A DNA stretch of 64,000 nucleotides from Magnetococcales bacterium (GTDB taxonomy: Bacteria > Pseudomonadota > Magnetococcia > Magnetococcales > JADFZT01), in NCBI GenBank assembly GCA_015232395.1, contig JADFZT010000002.1, positions 20,249 to 84,248 of the forward strand. The letters are read 5' to 3'. How positions within the stretch are numbered: the stretch's first letter is position 1; every line of letters begins with the position of its first letter. The notes beneath the pieces are model-generated. The model was not told the origin of the DNA. It did not search any database and was given only the letters and a program-made list of their open reading frames with translations. Position numbers and translations under genes: made by a program. Positions 53,574 to 63,909 of the stretch are shown here, in pieces.

Positions 53574-53614
53574 TGGAATCTGTTCGAATTGCTGTAAGAA
53601 ATGAGCGGGCTGCT

Positions 53615-56600
53615 TTAGACGCCAAACTGAGAGCCCAGGTGGGCTTGAATCGTCGTCAGTGCGTTTTTCGCCCGGTCCAGCAGTATAAAGGATTCCAGCT
53701 TTAGATTTTTTAGTAGATGCAGGTTTTCCTCGGTTTGGGGGCTGGCCGACTGCAATACCTGCTCCTTGCGCTTCAAGACCATTTCAGCCTCTTTGGCCGA
53801 CTGCTCCAATATCGCCTTTTGTTCCTGATAGGCCTGCCAGGTGGCGGGGGAGTGGCTCTGGGTTTTATGCAGGTTCCAGCCCATCATGTTGGTGCGTAAT
53901 ACCATCTGGGTGGTCTCCTGGCAAAACTGATCGATATCCCCCAGCAGTTCCTCCATCTCCTGAATGATGGCGCTTTCCATTTTCCGGGCTCTGACAGACA
54001 TCTCCTGAGCTTGGTCCAGCAACGCATTGATGCGGTCGCTGAAGACACAACTCTGGTCTCCTTCCTTGCGCACCAGGCTTGAAAATTCGTCCAACTCCAC
54101 GCTGCAAACCCGGGAATAAATCAAGGATTCATCCCCCATCAACTGGGTGATCACCCACATTTCCAGGGATTCTGATTCGATCTCTTTCACCCGAACCTGT
54201 ACCCCTTGAAGTTCGTTGATGCCTTTTTGTCGACAGGTTTCCGGAAAACGGGTGCAGATATCCGAGAGAGGATTCAACAGCTCCTTTTTCAGTTTCGGCA
54301 GGGTGGTCAGCAGGGTCTCTTTCAGCTCTGGAATAAAGCTGTAAAGCGCTTCCAGGTTTTCCAGGGAGTGCTTGTCGAGAAAGGCAAGCTCCTTGAGCCA
54401 GTTTCGCCGGGTATGGGAAAAAGAGGCTGCCGGGAGAATGATGGGGCGAAAAAAAATCGGGTAGAAAAAATGGTATACCTTTTTATGGTGAGACGATGAA
54501 TCGGGCTTTTGCTCCTCAAAAAGCGCATAAGCAGTGAGGTCGGAGGGGGTCAGTTGGTTGGCTGTTTCAGCATTCTGGAGCTTTTTTTCCACCGCTTGGC
54601 GAGAAGCTTTCAGGCTGTCTCCCAGCTCTTGATGGCCTGAGTAGGTGAAACCATTTTTGGAATCAGGCGATGATTCCTGGCCAGGCTTTTTGATCCTTTT
54701 GCTCAGTTTTTCAAGCGTCTTTTTGAGCGCTTTTTGTTCTTCCAGATCGTCATCCAGGGGATCGTCGGCAAAATGGTGAACCTGCTCCCGAACCTGTTGC
54801 AGTTCCAGCAGGAACGATTCCCGATTGATTTTTTGCCCCAGGATGATTTTTTCGAACAGGGATAAAAAGGTGTTCTGCCCCAGCCCCTGATCGAAACGAA
54901 GACCGGGAAAAACATGCTGGATAAAGAGGGGATAAAAATGCTCTCGGCGTTTAAAAAAAAGATGGATCGCCCGCGCACGATCATTGTAGCCCTGCATGCC
55001 GTTGATGCGGGGGGCGCGGAACAGCCCCCGAATCCAATACCAGCCGTTCTCCAGGAAGCTGCGATCATCGGGTTCCTTGAGGTCGGGATCGATCTGTTCG
55101 ATGCAGTGGAAAAAGGCGTTGCGTAACCCTGTTTCATTGGGGCAGGTGATCCCTTTCAAAATTTGGCGAACATCCCCTTGGTCAAAAAAATTGGCAGCAT
55201 TGCGAATCAGCTGGGATTCCCACTCTTTTAACTTTTCCAGCAATATTTTCAGCGATTTCCGGTCTCGTTTGCCCTGATGGGCCGCCCAGCGTCCATAGAC
55301 CAACGGGTCAGCCAGATCCATGCTGATGGAGAGTATGAAGATGAGGGTGAGCATCATGCCAGCCAAGGCCAGACCATAGGCCTCCACCAAAAACTGCTTC
55401 AACTCTTCAAAGCTTTTGTGGGTCGCTGCCGGAATCTGCCCTTTGCGCAGGGCATCGATAGCGGCAATCTCCGGAATGGTGAGGTGGGCATCAATGTCGT
55501 AATTGTTGAAATGGGCAGCCCCGGCTTTGTCCACCTGTTTGAGGAGCGCCACATGGCTTGCGATCAGGTGGTTGAGGGCTTCGGCCACTTCGGCAAAAAT
55601 CTGTTTGTTGGCCTCCAGGCGGATCACCATGGTGGCGACGATATCATTGATCTGATAGTGCTCCAGGGTGAATACCCGATTGATCTCCCCTAAACTGTAA
55701 TCCCCCATGTGCATCATGGTGTTGAGCCGGTTGAGGTCGGCTTCGATGATGGCTTCGGTTTCGGCCAGGTGGTGGGTATAACGCTCTTCGAGGGCGGTGA
55801 TTTTGTCGAAGATCGAGGCCCTCAACTCCAAGTCTGACTCCTTCAGCATCCGGGTGATGTTTTGGGAGAGGGCGTGGTTGTTGTAGGTGAGGATGACATC
55901 ATTGACCCCCGCCTCAAAACCGCCGTGGACGATAAAATGTTTGCCCCAATATCGCGGACCTTTGCGGGCATCGTTGCTGGAAGCGACCCCTTTGACCTCA
56001 TCTTCGGGTACGAGACGGAATTTTTCCCGGGCCTGGCGGGTGGTTTGTACGAGGCTTGCCCCCAGATCTCTGAGGGAGGTTGGCTGGTCGGGATGGCGAT
56101 GCCGGGGGTGTCCCAAGGCTGCCCGTACCCGCTCGCTGATCAACTGGGATTGCTGGGTTAGATCCCCTTGTTTGGAAATGATGGAGACGATGCCGTCATA
56201 GTTGGTTTTGATGGAGACCAGAGTCAGGAGGGTGGCCAGCACCATCCAGCGGGGGGAGCGTAAAAAGGCGTCCCGAATACCTCCCAGCACCTGTCCGGCT
56301 TCGGCCATGGCGTGGAAAATCCGCCCCTTGAAATCGAGAATGGCCGAGGAAAGCAGGAGTCCGGCTGAGATGGAGAGCAGATAGCGCGTCATTTCCGCCT
56401 GGCTGCCATCGAAGAGTCCTCCCAGTTGCTGGGAGATTATGGACAGCTGTAAAAGGTCGTTCACCCCACGGGCCGTGGTGATGGAAGAGCCGAAAAAGAG
56501 CAAGAGCGCCAAAGGCAAACGCCCTGCTACGAGCCACTTGCCCAGGGTCTCCAGCACTCTTGCGGCGATCCCCGGTTTGCGACGGGGGCCGAACCAAATG

Positions 56601-57136
56601 TCACGATAATGGCGGGCCAGAGGGACAATCCCGGGCTTGCGCCGAGAGAGCTTTCCCACCAGGTGGTCAAAGAGATTATTGGCGGCGGTTAGATTATGGC
56701 GAAAGACAAGCCGGGTCAGTTCATAAAAAGGATTGCCAGTGAGCAGGCGTTCATCACCGGTTTGGAGAGCCTTGCGGAAGGTGATGAGATGAAAGTGGGT
56801 GGCCCCTTCAGTCTGGGGATCGGGGGCTGCTTTAGAGGGGATGGGGGAGGGGGGGGCTTCCTGGGAGGGCTCTGCCCTGTTTTTAATTTTGGAGAGGTTG
56901 AGCTCATCCGCCAGATTGCGGCGCAGGTGATCCACGACCTCTTGAGTGCGTTGAATATCCTTGGGGTCGGTCTGCTTTTCCAGATGGCCATGGCCGGGTT
57001 TGGTGGGAATGACCCGAATGGGGTCACCGATGTTGCTTTCCGCCTGAAAAAAGCCATCCACGACCCGACCGAAGGTTGTGAAAAGTGGGTTGGGTTTTTC
57101 GTCGGCGTTGGGCATGGTCGGTTTATGGATGGCCAT
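53615..57136 (-). CDS. Giant membrane/coiled-coil protein, paralogue B
   Basis: 1173 residues. Residues 1-195 are polar. Helices lie near 200-222, 252-270, 298-312 and 586-607. The ~275 residues between helices 3 and 4 would be outside the cytoplasm; the last ~565, mainly coiled coil, inside. Core stretches (LLFFGSSITTARGVNDLLQ, AILDFKGRIFHAMAEAGQVL, GKHFIVHGGFEAGVNDVIL, TLEHYQINDIV, HLTIPEIAAIDALRKG) are shared almost word for word with the upstream neighbour. I know no family with this layout. It begins 117 bases after the end of that neighbour on the same strand and arose by tandem duplication. Start ATG at 57136, no strong ribosome site. Confidence 0.8.
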   Translation of the reverse strand: MAIHKPTMPNADEKPNPLFTTFGRVVDGFFQAESNIGDPIRVIPTKPGHGHLEKQTDPKDIQRTQEVVDHLRRNLADELNLSKIKNRAEPSQEAPPSPIPSKAAPDPQTEGATHFHLITFRKALQTGDERLLTGNPFYELTRLVFRHNLTAANNLFDHLVGKLSRRKPGIVPLARHYRDIWFGPRRKPGIAARVLETLGKWLVAGRLPLALLLFFGSSITTARGVNDLLQLSIISQQLGGLFDGSQAEMTRYLLSISAGLLLSSAILDFKGRIFHAMAEAGQVLGGIRDAFLRSPRWMVLATLLTLVSIKTNYDGIVSIISKQGDLTQQSQLISERVRAALGHPRHRHPDQPTSLRDLGASLVQTTRQAREKFRLVPEDEVKGVASSNDARKGPRYWGKHFIVHGGFEAGVNDVILTYNNHALSQNITRMLKESDLELRASIFDKITALEERYTHHLAETEAIIEADLNRLNTMMHMGDYSLGEINRVFTLEHYQINDIVATMVIRLEANKQIFAEVAEALNHLIASHVALLKQVDKAGAAHFNNYDIDAHLTIPEIAAIDALRKGQIPAATHKSFEELKQFLVEAYGLALAGMMLTLIFILSISMDLADPLVYGRWAAHQGKRDRKSLKILLEKLKEWESQLIRNAANFFDQGDVRQILKGITCPNETGLRNAFFHCIEQIDPDLKEPDDRSFLENGWYWIRGLFRAPRINGMQGYNDRARAIHLFFKRREHFYPLFIQHVFPGLRFDQGLGQNTFLSLFEKIILGQKINRESFLLELQQVREQVHHFADDPLDDDLEEQKALKKTLEKLSKRIKKPGQESSPDSKNGFTYSGHQELGDSLKASRQAVEKKLQNAETANQLTPSDLTAYALFEEQKPDSSSHHKKVYHFFYPIFFRPIILPAASFSHTRRNWLKELAFLDKHSLENLEALYSFIPELKETLLTTLPKLKKELLNPLSDICTRFPETCRQKGINELQGVQVRVKEIESESLEMWVITQLMGDESLIYSRVCSVELDEFSSLVRKEGDQSCVFSDRINALLDQAQEMSVRARKMESAIIQEMEELLGDIDQFCQETTQMVLRTNMMGWNLHKTQSHSPATWQAYQEQKAILEQSAKEAEMVLKRKEQVLQSASPQTEENLHLLKNLKLESFILLDRAKNALTTIQAHLGSQFGV

Positions 57137-57252
57137 TTGGTCAAATAACTGGGCGCTACAGGCTCCCCTTGAGAGCAGGATCAGCAGGTCATCAAGGGGG
57201 GTAGGTTGTCAAATTCATGTTAATGAGTCAATTGAAGTTACGATTGTAGCGA

Positions 57253-60200
57253 TTAATTGCCCACACCAATCTGGAGCCCCATGGCCGCCATCAATCGTTT
57301 GACCCGCCCCTGAAGGGTGATGGCTTCGGAACGCAATTCCATCAGATGGATGCGCAGGTGTCTCATGGTTATGGAATCATTGAACAGGTGCCTGTTTTTG
57401 GTCTCAGCGATGGTGGCCAGTTTTCGTGAGGCTTCCACCAGGCTGGGCTGATGTTGACGATAATTTCTGAGGGATTCCTGAGAGGTGTCGGTCATCTCCT
57501 GCAGCTTGCGGCCCCATTGTTCGATTTTTTGCAACATGCGGTTGGTATCCTGAAGATAGTCATCTATTTCAGCCGATAGCTTATGGCGCTCCTGGAGAGC
57601 TGGATCATTTTGCGGCTCAGTAGGGATGTTCCGGGGAGAGGTGGGGCCAGCCTGGGTGTTGGCAATGCGTGTGCTTCCTGCTATGGAGTTGGATTGTGCA
57701 CTGGCGGAATTGTCCGGGCCGGGAAAGGGAATGGGAGAAAATAGACCTGGATCGTTGCCGGGGGATTGAAACGGGCTGGCAGAGGGCTCGATCAGGGAAC
57801 TCTGGACCTCCTTGACCCGTTCCAAAACCGACCGGGACTCTTTGGTTAATTCCGTCAGCAATCGCAGGCTTTCTTCGGCACTGGCGTGGGAATCACTTTC
57901 GATCTCGGCGAGTCTTTCCAAAATGGCCTGGGCCATTTTTGGGGCCTGCTCCACCAATATTTTATTCTCTTGAAAGGATTGCAGGGGGCTAGAGGGTGTG
58001 AGCTGTTTTTTTTGCAACTCCCACCCCCGCATGGTGATGGCCAGGGTGGCCTGAATCACCTCTTCGCAATGGTTGCTTACCTGGGCGGCCAGGAGATCCA
58101 TTTGCAGAAAGCTTTCCGATTCCAAAGTCTGGGCACGCTCCAGGGTAGCCATGGTCTGTTCGATCAAGCTTTGAATCCGGTTGGTAAAAACCGATGTCTC
58201 CCCTTCTTCCTGGCGCACCAGGCTCGACATTTCGTCGAGATCCACGATACAGACCCGAGAGTAGAGTAGTGCCTCATCCCCCAGCAGCTGGGAGACCCCC
58301 CACATTTCCAGGGTCTCCTTTTCGATTTCAAGGTAGCGTGTTTGCAGATCTTGTGCGGTCTGGAAAAGCTCTGCCTGTTTGGGATCATTTTTAAATCGAT
58401 CACAGATTTCCAGCAGGGGCTCCAGGGAGGCTTGCCTGATTTTGGGCAGGGTGGAGAGCAGTGTTCGTTTCAACTCCGGAATAAAGCCATAGAGGGCTTC
58501 CATGTCGTCGAGGGAGTTTTTGTCGAGGGTGGCGATCTCCTCCAGCCAGCCCAAACGGTTGTGGGAAAAGGGTGGGGCTGGAGGTAAAAAGGATTTCTGA
58601 AATAAAAGATACCGGAAGCGTTGAATGGATTTCCGTAATTTTCGTTGAAAATTCCGTTGGTTCGGTTGGCTTGGTGGGGTGGTTTCAGTATAGGCCTCTG
58701 CCAAGAGTTCCTGTAGATGCTCCCCGCTTGGAAAATGGTTTTCACTTTCAAGATCATCGTTGCCAGGCAGCAGGTGGGGGGGCAAATTTGGTTTGTTTGC
58801 GGGATGTGGGAAATTTTGTATCAGGGATTCATCGCCGATCCGGACGATGGTATCGGTTAATATTTTGTGTTCATCCAGTTGTTCCACTATCTCCACTTCG
58901 GCTTTGGCCTTGCGCTGCCGGGCTTTTTGCAGCTCCAGCGGGAACTGTTCCTTCTTCTGCTTTTGTCCTGCTGCGGTCAAAACCAGCAGATCGTGAAAGG
59001 TGGCCTGGCCCAGTCCGGAGCTTATTTCCACGCCAGGCAGCAGAAGCGAGATTAATTTGGGAAAGTGGAGATCCCGGCGTTGTATCAGGTCGTGGATGGT
59101 CGCCACCCGGTCGTTATATCCGGTGATGGTATTGATGCGGGTATTGCGAAAAAGCGACCGGAACCAGTGCCAAAAGCGTTGGAGAGGCGTTCTTTCTGCT
59201 GGATGTTTCAGGTCGGGATTGATCTCTTCCAAGAGGGAGAGATAGTCGTTGCGGATGCCGTTTTCGTTGGGAAAAGTCAGCCCCTTCAGCGCTACTTGCA
59301 CATCGGGGCGGTTAAAAAAAAGCTTGGATTGATGGACAAAACCGTTTTCCCACTCTTTCAGGGTTTTAAGGGATTGGGGAAAGATCAGTTTATCCCGAAC
59401 GCCCCGCCGTGCGGTCCAGCGCCCATAAATCAGGGGATCGGCCAGATCCATGCTGATGGCCAGTGCAAAGATGAGGGTGAGGAGCAGGCTGGCCAGGGCC
59501 AAGCCGTGGGCCTCTACCAAATAGTGCTGCAACTCTTCAAAATTTTTGTGGGTGGCTACCGGAATTCGGCCTTTGCGCAGGGCATCAATGGCGGCAATCT
59601 CGGGAATGGTGAGGTTGGCCTCAATATCATACTGATTGAAACGGACGCCACCGGCCTTGTCTACCTGTTTGAGTAGGGCCACGTGGCTGTCGGTCAACTG
59701 GTTGAGTGCTTGGGCCACTTGGCCAAAAAGTGCTTTGTTGGCCTCCAGGCGCGCGACCATGCGTGTCACGATGTCGTTGATCTGGTAATGCTCCAGGGTA
59801 AAAACCCGATGGATCTCCCCCAGGGAATAATCTTGCGCCCCCATCATGGTGTTGAGCTGTAAGAGGTCCTGCCCGATAGCGGCTTCGGTGCGGCTGAGGT
59901 GATCGCGATAGCGTTGATGGAGGCGGTTGATTTTGTTGCTGATAGAGGTGGTCAGATCCAAGCCCGACCCTTGCAACATGCGGGTGATTTCCTGGGAGAG
60001 GGGCAGGTTGTTAAAGGTGAGGATGACATCGTTGACCCCGGCTTCAAAACCGCCGTGAACGATAAAATGTTTACCCCAGTAGCGTGGACCTTTGCGGGCA
60101 TCCTTGCTGGAGGCGACTCCTTTGACCTCATCCTCAGGCACCAGCTGAAATTTTTCCCTGGCCTCCCGGGTGGCTTGTTCGAGGCTCGCCCCGAGTCCTC

Positions 60201-61272
60201 TTAAGGAGGTGGGGTTGTTGGCGTCGAGGGTTCGGGGATTTCCCAAGGCTCGGCGCACCTGTTCACTGATCATCTGGGACTGTTGGGCGAGATCCCCTTT
60301 TTTGGAAATGATGGAGACAATGCCGTCATAGTTGGTCTTGATGGAGATCAGGGTCAGGAGGGTGGCCAGCACCATCCAGCGGGGATTGCGCAAAAAGGCA
60401 TCCCGGATGCCTGCCAGCACCTGCCCGGCTTCGGCCATGGCGTGGAAAATCCGTCCCTTGAAATCGAGAATGGCCGAGGAGAGCAGGAGTCCGGCTGAGA
60501 TGGAGAGCAGATAGCGGGCGATTTCCGCTTGGCTGCCATCAAAAAATCCTCCCAACTGCTGGGAAATCACGGGCAGTTGCAAAAGATCGTTCATGCCCCG
60601 GGCGGTGGTAAGGGAGGAGCCGAAAAAGAGAATGATCGCCAGGGGTCTGCGCCCGGATATCAGCCATTTCCCAAATGTTTCCCATAATTTATCAAAAAGG
60701 GTCTCCCGTTTTTTGGATCGACGCCAGATCTCCTTCAAGGGCCGGGAGGTGCGTACCCGTTTGGGCAGTTGGGAGGTGGAGGTGGCGTGTTGTAGCTGGT
60801 CGAAAAGGTTTTTCAGCCCGCCTAAAACGTGCCGGAAAATGAGCTTGGTCAGTTCGTAGAAGGGATTTCCCTGGAGCTCTGTTTCGTCCTTTGCCTTGAC
60901 CGATTCCTGAAAGATTTGAAAATGATGATTGATCTGTTCTTCAGCGACCGCTTTTTCGATTTCGTCGGTGGAGGGTTGGGACTGTTGCTGGATGATGTGG
61001 TGGAGCTTTGATTCCTCTTTTTCCCGTCTGAGAATGCGCCGCAGATAATCCACGGACGCTTGGGTTTTTTTCAGGGCTTTGGGATCAACTGTTTGGCTGA
61101 GTCGCAGGGATTCGTTGTGGGTTCCCGGCAGGCTGCTTGTGGCATCTTCTTCTTCTTCTTTGGGGAACACCGAGATGGAATCGCCGATTTTGTTTTCGGC
61201 AGCAAAATAGCCGCTGACCAGTGAGCCATAGGCTGCGAAGAGGGTGTTTTCTTTGGCGGTTTGGTTCGACAT
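57253..61272 (-). CDS. Giant membrane/coiled-coil protein, paralogue A
   Basis: About 1339 residues from ATG at 61272, where homology with paralogue B begins (NTLFAAYGSLVSGYFAAENK versus NPLFTTFGRVVDGFFQAESN). Membrane core and external loop are as in paralogue B. The cytoplasmic end is longer, carrying extra coiled coil and a Pro/Ser/Asn-rich insert before a final helical segment (ITLQGRVKRLMAAMGLQIG). The core is highly conserved between copies, whereas the C-terminal halves differ. No enzyme motif is visible. A structural or tethering role at the inner membrane is possible but is inference. A longer frame starts at 61398. Confidence 0.8.
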   Translation of the reverse strand: MSNQTAKENTLFAAYGSLVSGYFAAENKIGDSISVFPKEEEEDATSSLPGTHNESLRLSQTVDPKALKKTQASVDYLRRILRREKEESKLHHIIQQQSQPSTDEIEKAVAEEQINHHFQIFQESVKAKDETELQGNPFYELTKLIFRHVLGGLKNLFDQLQHATSTSQLPKRVRTSRPLKEIWRRSKKRETLFDKLWETFGKWLISGRRPLAIILFFGSSLTTARGMNDLLQLPVISQQLGGFFDGSQAEIARYLLSISAGLLLSSAILDFKGRIFHAMAEAGQVLAGIRDAFLRNPRWMVLATLLTLISIKTNYDGIVSIISKKGDLAQQSQMISEQVRRALGNPRTLDANNPTSLRGLGASLEQATREAREKFQLVPEDEVKGVASSKDARKGPRYWGKHFIVHGGFEAGVNDVILTFNNLPLSQEITRMLQGSGLDLTTSISNKINRLHQRYRDHLSRTEAAIGQDLLQLNTMMGAQDYSLGEIHRVFTLEHYQINDIVTRMVARLEANKALFGQVAQALNQLTDSHVALLKQVDKAGGVRFNQYDIEANLTIPEIAAIDALRKGRIPVATHKNFEELQHYLVEAHGLALASLLLTLIFALAISMDLADPLIYGRWTARRGVRDKLIFPQSLKTLKEWENGFVHQSKLFFNRPDVQVALKGLTFPNENGIRNDYLSLLEEINPDLKHPAERTPLQRFWHWFRSLFRNTRINTITGYNDRVATIHDLIQRRDLHFPKLISLLLPGVEISSGLGQATFHDLLVLTAAGQKQKKEQFPLELQKARQRKAKAEVEIVEQLDEHKILTDTIVRIGDESLIQNFPHPANKPNLPPHLLPGNDDLESENHFPSGEHLQELLAEAYTETTPPSQPNQRNFQRKLRKSIQRFRYLLFQKSFLPPAPPFSHNRLGWLEEIATLDKNSLDDMEALYGFIPELKRTLLSTLPKIRQASLEPLLEICDRFKNDPKQAELFQTAQDLQTRYLEIEKETLEMWGVSQLLGDEALLYSRVCIVDLDEMSSLVRQEEGETSVFTNRIQSLIEQTMATLERAQTLESESFLQMDLLAAQVSNHCEEVIQATLAITMRGWELQKKQLTPSSPLQSFQENKILVEQAPKMAQAILERLAEIESDSHASAEESLRLLTELTKESRSVLERVKEVQSSLIEPSASPFQSPGNDPGLFSPIPFPGPDNSASAQSNSIAGSTRIANTQAGPTSPRNIPTEPQNDPALQERHKLSAEIDDYLQDTNRMLQKIEQWGRKLQEMTDTSQESLRNYRQHQPSLVEASRKLATIAETKNRHLFNDSITMRHLRIHLMELRSEAITLQGRVKRLMAAMGLQIGVGN

Positions 61273-61398
61273 GACGGGGAAACCTGATGGATCCTCCGGC
61301 CACGCACCCCACCTTGATTGGTCTGGTGGGGAAAGGGCAATGGGGTGGGCGAACGAATAAGCGCCGATTGGATGGTCGATCTTTCGATGTTTCAGCAA

Positions 61399-61756
61399 TC
61401 ATCCAAAAAAACAGTTTAGCGTCAAACTGCTGAAGTTGATAGATCTGGCCTTGGGGTGGGTCGACTGGGGGAGGATCCTGGGGAAGTGAGATAAATTTTC
61501 AGAAAAATAAGGGGATGGCTGAGATTGTGGCGGTTGGTCATGGGGTGGGGTTGGCGTGGACCAATCCAATCGGGCATCGCAGTTGCATGGGTTTTCGCAC
61601 ACAAGGAGCCTCTTGCCGAAAGAAATCAGGAAAATGGATCGGAAGGGGAACCTGATGGATGAGAATGAATCTCAATATCTGAATGCGTATTGATTTTAAT
61701 CGTACTTTTCAGGTTGTGTCCCCTCACCAGAGCGACCCAAGGAAGGAAGCGTTAGT
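61399..61756. other. Divergent intergenic region
   Basis: About 360 bases between paralogue A and the 89-residue protein. It should hold both promoters. No gene or repeat that I can support. Confidence 0.4.
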
Positions 61757-62026
61757 ATGAACCCCTGGCAAAAAGTGGCTCGGAGTGTCACTGATTCCAA
61801 TACTACCCCCCAGTTTTTTGACTTTGTGGATCATTTTTTGGGGCGTCTTGAAAAGTCCTGCCCAGAGGGTGTCAGCGCAGGAGAGGCCCTCAATTCGGTT
61901 TACAAGGAGGCCAGAGAGGAGGGGGTGGATCCAACCATTTTGGCGTTGATTTTGAGAGAACGCAAGATGGCGGCAGCATTGGACCAGCTTTTGGGCTATC
62001 CTGAAGAGTGTTTGATGGGTTCTTGA
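61757..62026 (+). CDS. Small helical protein of unknown function
   Basis: 89 residues with AAGGAAGGAAG before the ATG. Wholly helical and charged (FFDFVDHFLGRLEKSCPEGV, YKEAREEGVDPTILALILRE). No signal or membrane segment. Not recognised. It lies 129 bases upstream of the flavin-reductase-like gene on the same strand. Confidence 0.6.
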   Translation: MNPWQKVARSVTDSNTTPQFFDFVDHFLGRLEKSCPEGVSAGEALNSVYKEAREEGVDPTILALILRERKMAAALDQLLGYPEECLMGS

Positions 62027-62154
62027 GCGGGTGCGGCTGAGAGATTGTTTTTCTGTTATGGCGTTTTCGGGATGATTTCCCTGTAGAGTCTGGTGTTTGT
62101 GGGTGGATCTTTCCTGATGAGCTGATGATTTGTTTGGAATGAGGGGGGGAGTTC

Positions 62155-62769
62155 ATGATTGTCGATCTGGAAGCGGCCTCAGCAAAGCAGGCCTATTTTT
62201 TGTTGTCCAAAACCCTGATTCCCCGGCCCATCGCCTGGGTGCTTTCGGAAAACTCCCAAGGGGGATTGAATCTGGCCCCCTTTTCCTATTTCAGCGGGGT
62301 GTGCAGCGATCCGCCGTTGCTGATGCTCTCCATCGGTAAAAAAAGCGATGGCACACCCAAGGATAGCCGCGCCAACATTCAGGAGCGTCGGGATTTTGTG
62401 ATCCACATTCCTGATCGTCCGCTGCTGAAAAGTATGGTGGATAGCTCCGGGGAGTTTCCTGAAGAGGTCTCGGAGGTGGAGATGTTGCAGCTGGGGGTGA
62501 GCGATTTTCCCGGCTCCAGGCTTCCCCGCTTGACCGACTGCCCCATCGCTTACGGCTGCACCCTCTACCGAATCGAGGAGATCGGACCCAAGGGGCAGGC
62601 GATGATCCTGGGTGAGGTAAAAACTATCTATATGGCGGATGAGGTCGCGGAGGGTGATCCTGCCGGGCGCATTCAGATCCACACGGATCGAATAGATGTC
62701 TTGGGTCGCTTGGGAGGGGATGAATATTACGCCAACGGCAAAATCCTGAGAGTTCCCCGCCCCAAATAA
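62155..62769 (+). CDS. Flavin reductase-like (FMN-binding split-barrel) protein
   Basis: 204 residues. The flavin reductase/flavoredoxin pattern is clear: LIPRPIAWVLSENSQGGLNLAPFSYF, PPLLMLSIGKKSDGTPKDS(R)ANI, then FVIHIPD and the substrate-loop region. It probably binds FMN and reduces it or passes electrons in the cytoplasm. A partner oxygenase is not adjacent. The ATG at 62155 follows GGGGGGAG. A gap of 306 bases follows, AT-rich, without a gene. Confidence 0.87.
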   Translation: MIVDLEAASAKQAYFLLSKTLIPRPIAWVLSENSQGGLNLAPFSYFSGVCSDPPLLMLSIGKKSDGTPKDSRANIQERRDFVIHIPDRPLLKSMVDSSGEFPEEVSEVEMLQLGVSDFPGSRLPRLTDCPIAYGCTLYRIEEIGPKGQAMILGEVKTIYMADEVAEGDPAGRIQIHTDRIDVLGRLGGDEYYANGKILRVPRPK

Positions 62770-63075
62770 TCAATGACTCCGGCTTGTTCCTAAGAGCCTT
62801 TCCCCCCTGGTTCCCTATTCAGATCAGGGGCGGGCCCTTCCCTCCCTGGTTTCGATGATCCAGAGATTTCAAATAAGACGTATGGACTGGGCTTGTTTGA
62901 AATTTCATTCCAAGCAATTGATAATTAAATATAAAATTATGTCTTGTTGTGTTGGACGGTTTTAAAGTTGGTTGAAAAATTGGGTATGGGTCCATTCTTT
63001 TTTTTCACATTTATTGGAAAATGGTTTCAGGTTTAAAATGGCAAAAGGGAGAGGGAAAGTGCTTTGGGGAAGGAT

Positions 63076-63909
63076 ATGACCAATCAACGCAGCGTTCTCA
63101 TCACCGGCTGCTCCACCGGGATCGGTCGGGTGGGGGCGGAAATATTGCGGCAGCGGGGGTGGCGGGTGTTTGCGACCGCTCGCAAGCCGGAAGATGTAGC
63201 CAAGCTGAAAGAGGCAGGGTTCGAGAGTTGCCAACTGGATCTGGATGAGGTGAACTCCATCCGCCAGGGGCTTGCGTGGGTGCTGGAGCGGAGTGGGGGA
63301 ACACTCGATGGCCTGTTCAACAATGGTGCTTACGGTCAGCCAGGAGCAGTGGAAGATATCACCATCGAGACGCTGCGGGCTCAATTCGAAACCAACGTTT
63401 TCGGCACCCACGAATTAACCCGGCTGGCGATTCCGGTGATGCGCCAGCAAGGACATGGCCGCATCGTGCAAAATTCATCGGTGCTGGGGTTTGTCTCACT
63501 GCCCTATCGCGGGGCTTATAATGCCAGCAAATATGCCCTGGAAGGATTGTCCGATACCTTGAGACTGGAACTGCACGGCACCGGGATTCACGTCTCCCTC
63601 ATTGAGCCCGGTCCCATCACCACCCGCTTCAGAGCCAATGCCCTGGCCGCCTTCCTGAAAAATGTCGATACCGAAAATACCGTTCATAAAGAGAGCTATA
63701 AACGCCGCATCGAAGAGCGCTCCAAAGAAGGCGAGACCGGGCGCTTTTCCCTGCCCCCGGAAGCGGTAGTTAAACACCTGATCCACGCCCTGGAATCCCC
63801 CCATCCCAAGGCAAGCTATTATGTCACTTTTCCCACCTACCTTTTTGGCTATCTCAAGCGGGTGCTGCCGCGAAAATGGCTGGACCGGATCCTGATGCGG
63901 GCTTTGTGA
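63076..63909 (+). CDS. Short-chain dehydrogenase/reductase
   Basis: About 277 residues of the classical SDR type. Cofactor motif is TGCSTGIG, NAG-equivalent is FNNGAYG, and catalytic residues are Ser in NSSVLGF and the YNASK pair (Tyr-x-x-x-Lys). An unusual basic-rich C-terminal ~70 residues ends in LKRVLPRKWLDRIL, which may touch the membrane. The substrate is unknown. ATG at 63076 has AAGGA close before it; a TTG at 63064 is the alternative. Confidence 0.92.
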   Translation: MTNQRSVLITGCSTGIGRVGAEILRQRGWRVFATARKPEDVAKLKEAGFESCQLDLDEVNSIRQGLAWVLERSGGTLDGLFNNGAYGQPGAVEDITIETLRAQFETNVFGTHELTRLAIPVMRQQGHGRIVQNSSVLGFVSLPYRGAYNASKYALEGLSDTLRLELHGTGIHVSLIEPGPITTRFRANALAAFLKNVDTENTVHKESYKRRIEERSKEGETGRFSLPPEAVVKHLIHALESPHPKASYYVTFPTYLFGYLKRVLPRKWLDRILMRAL

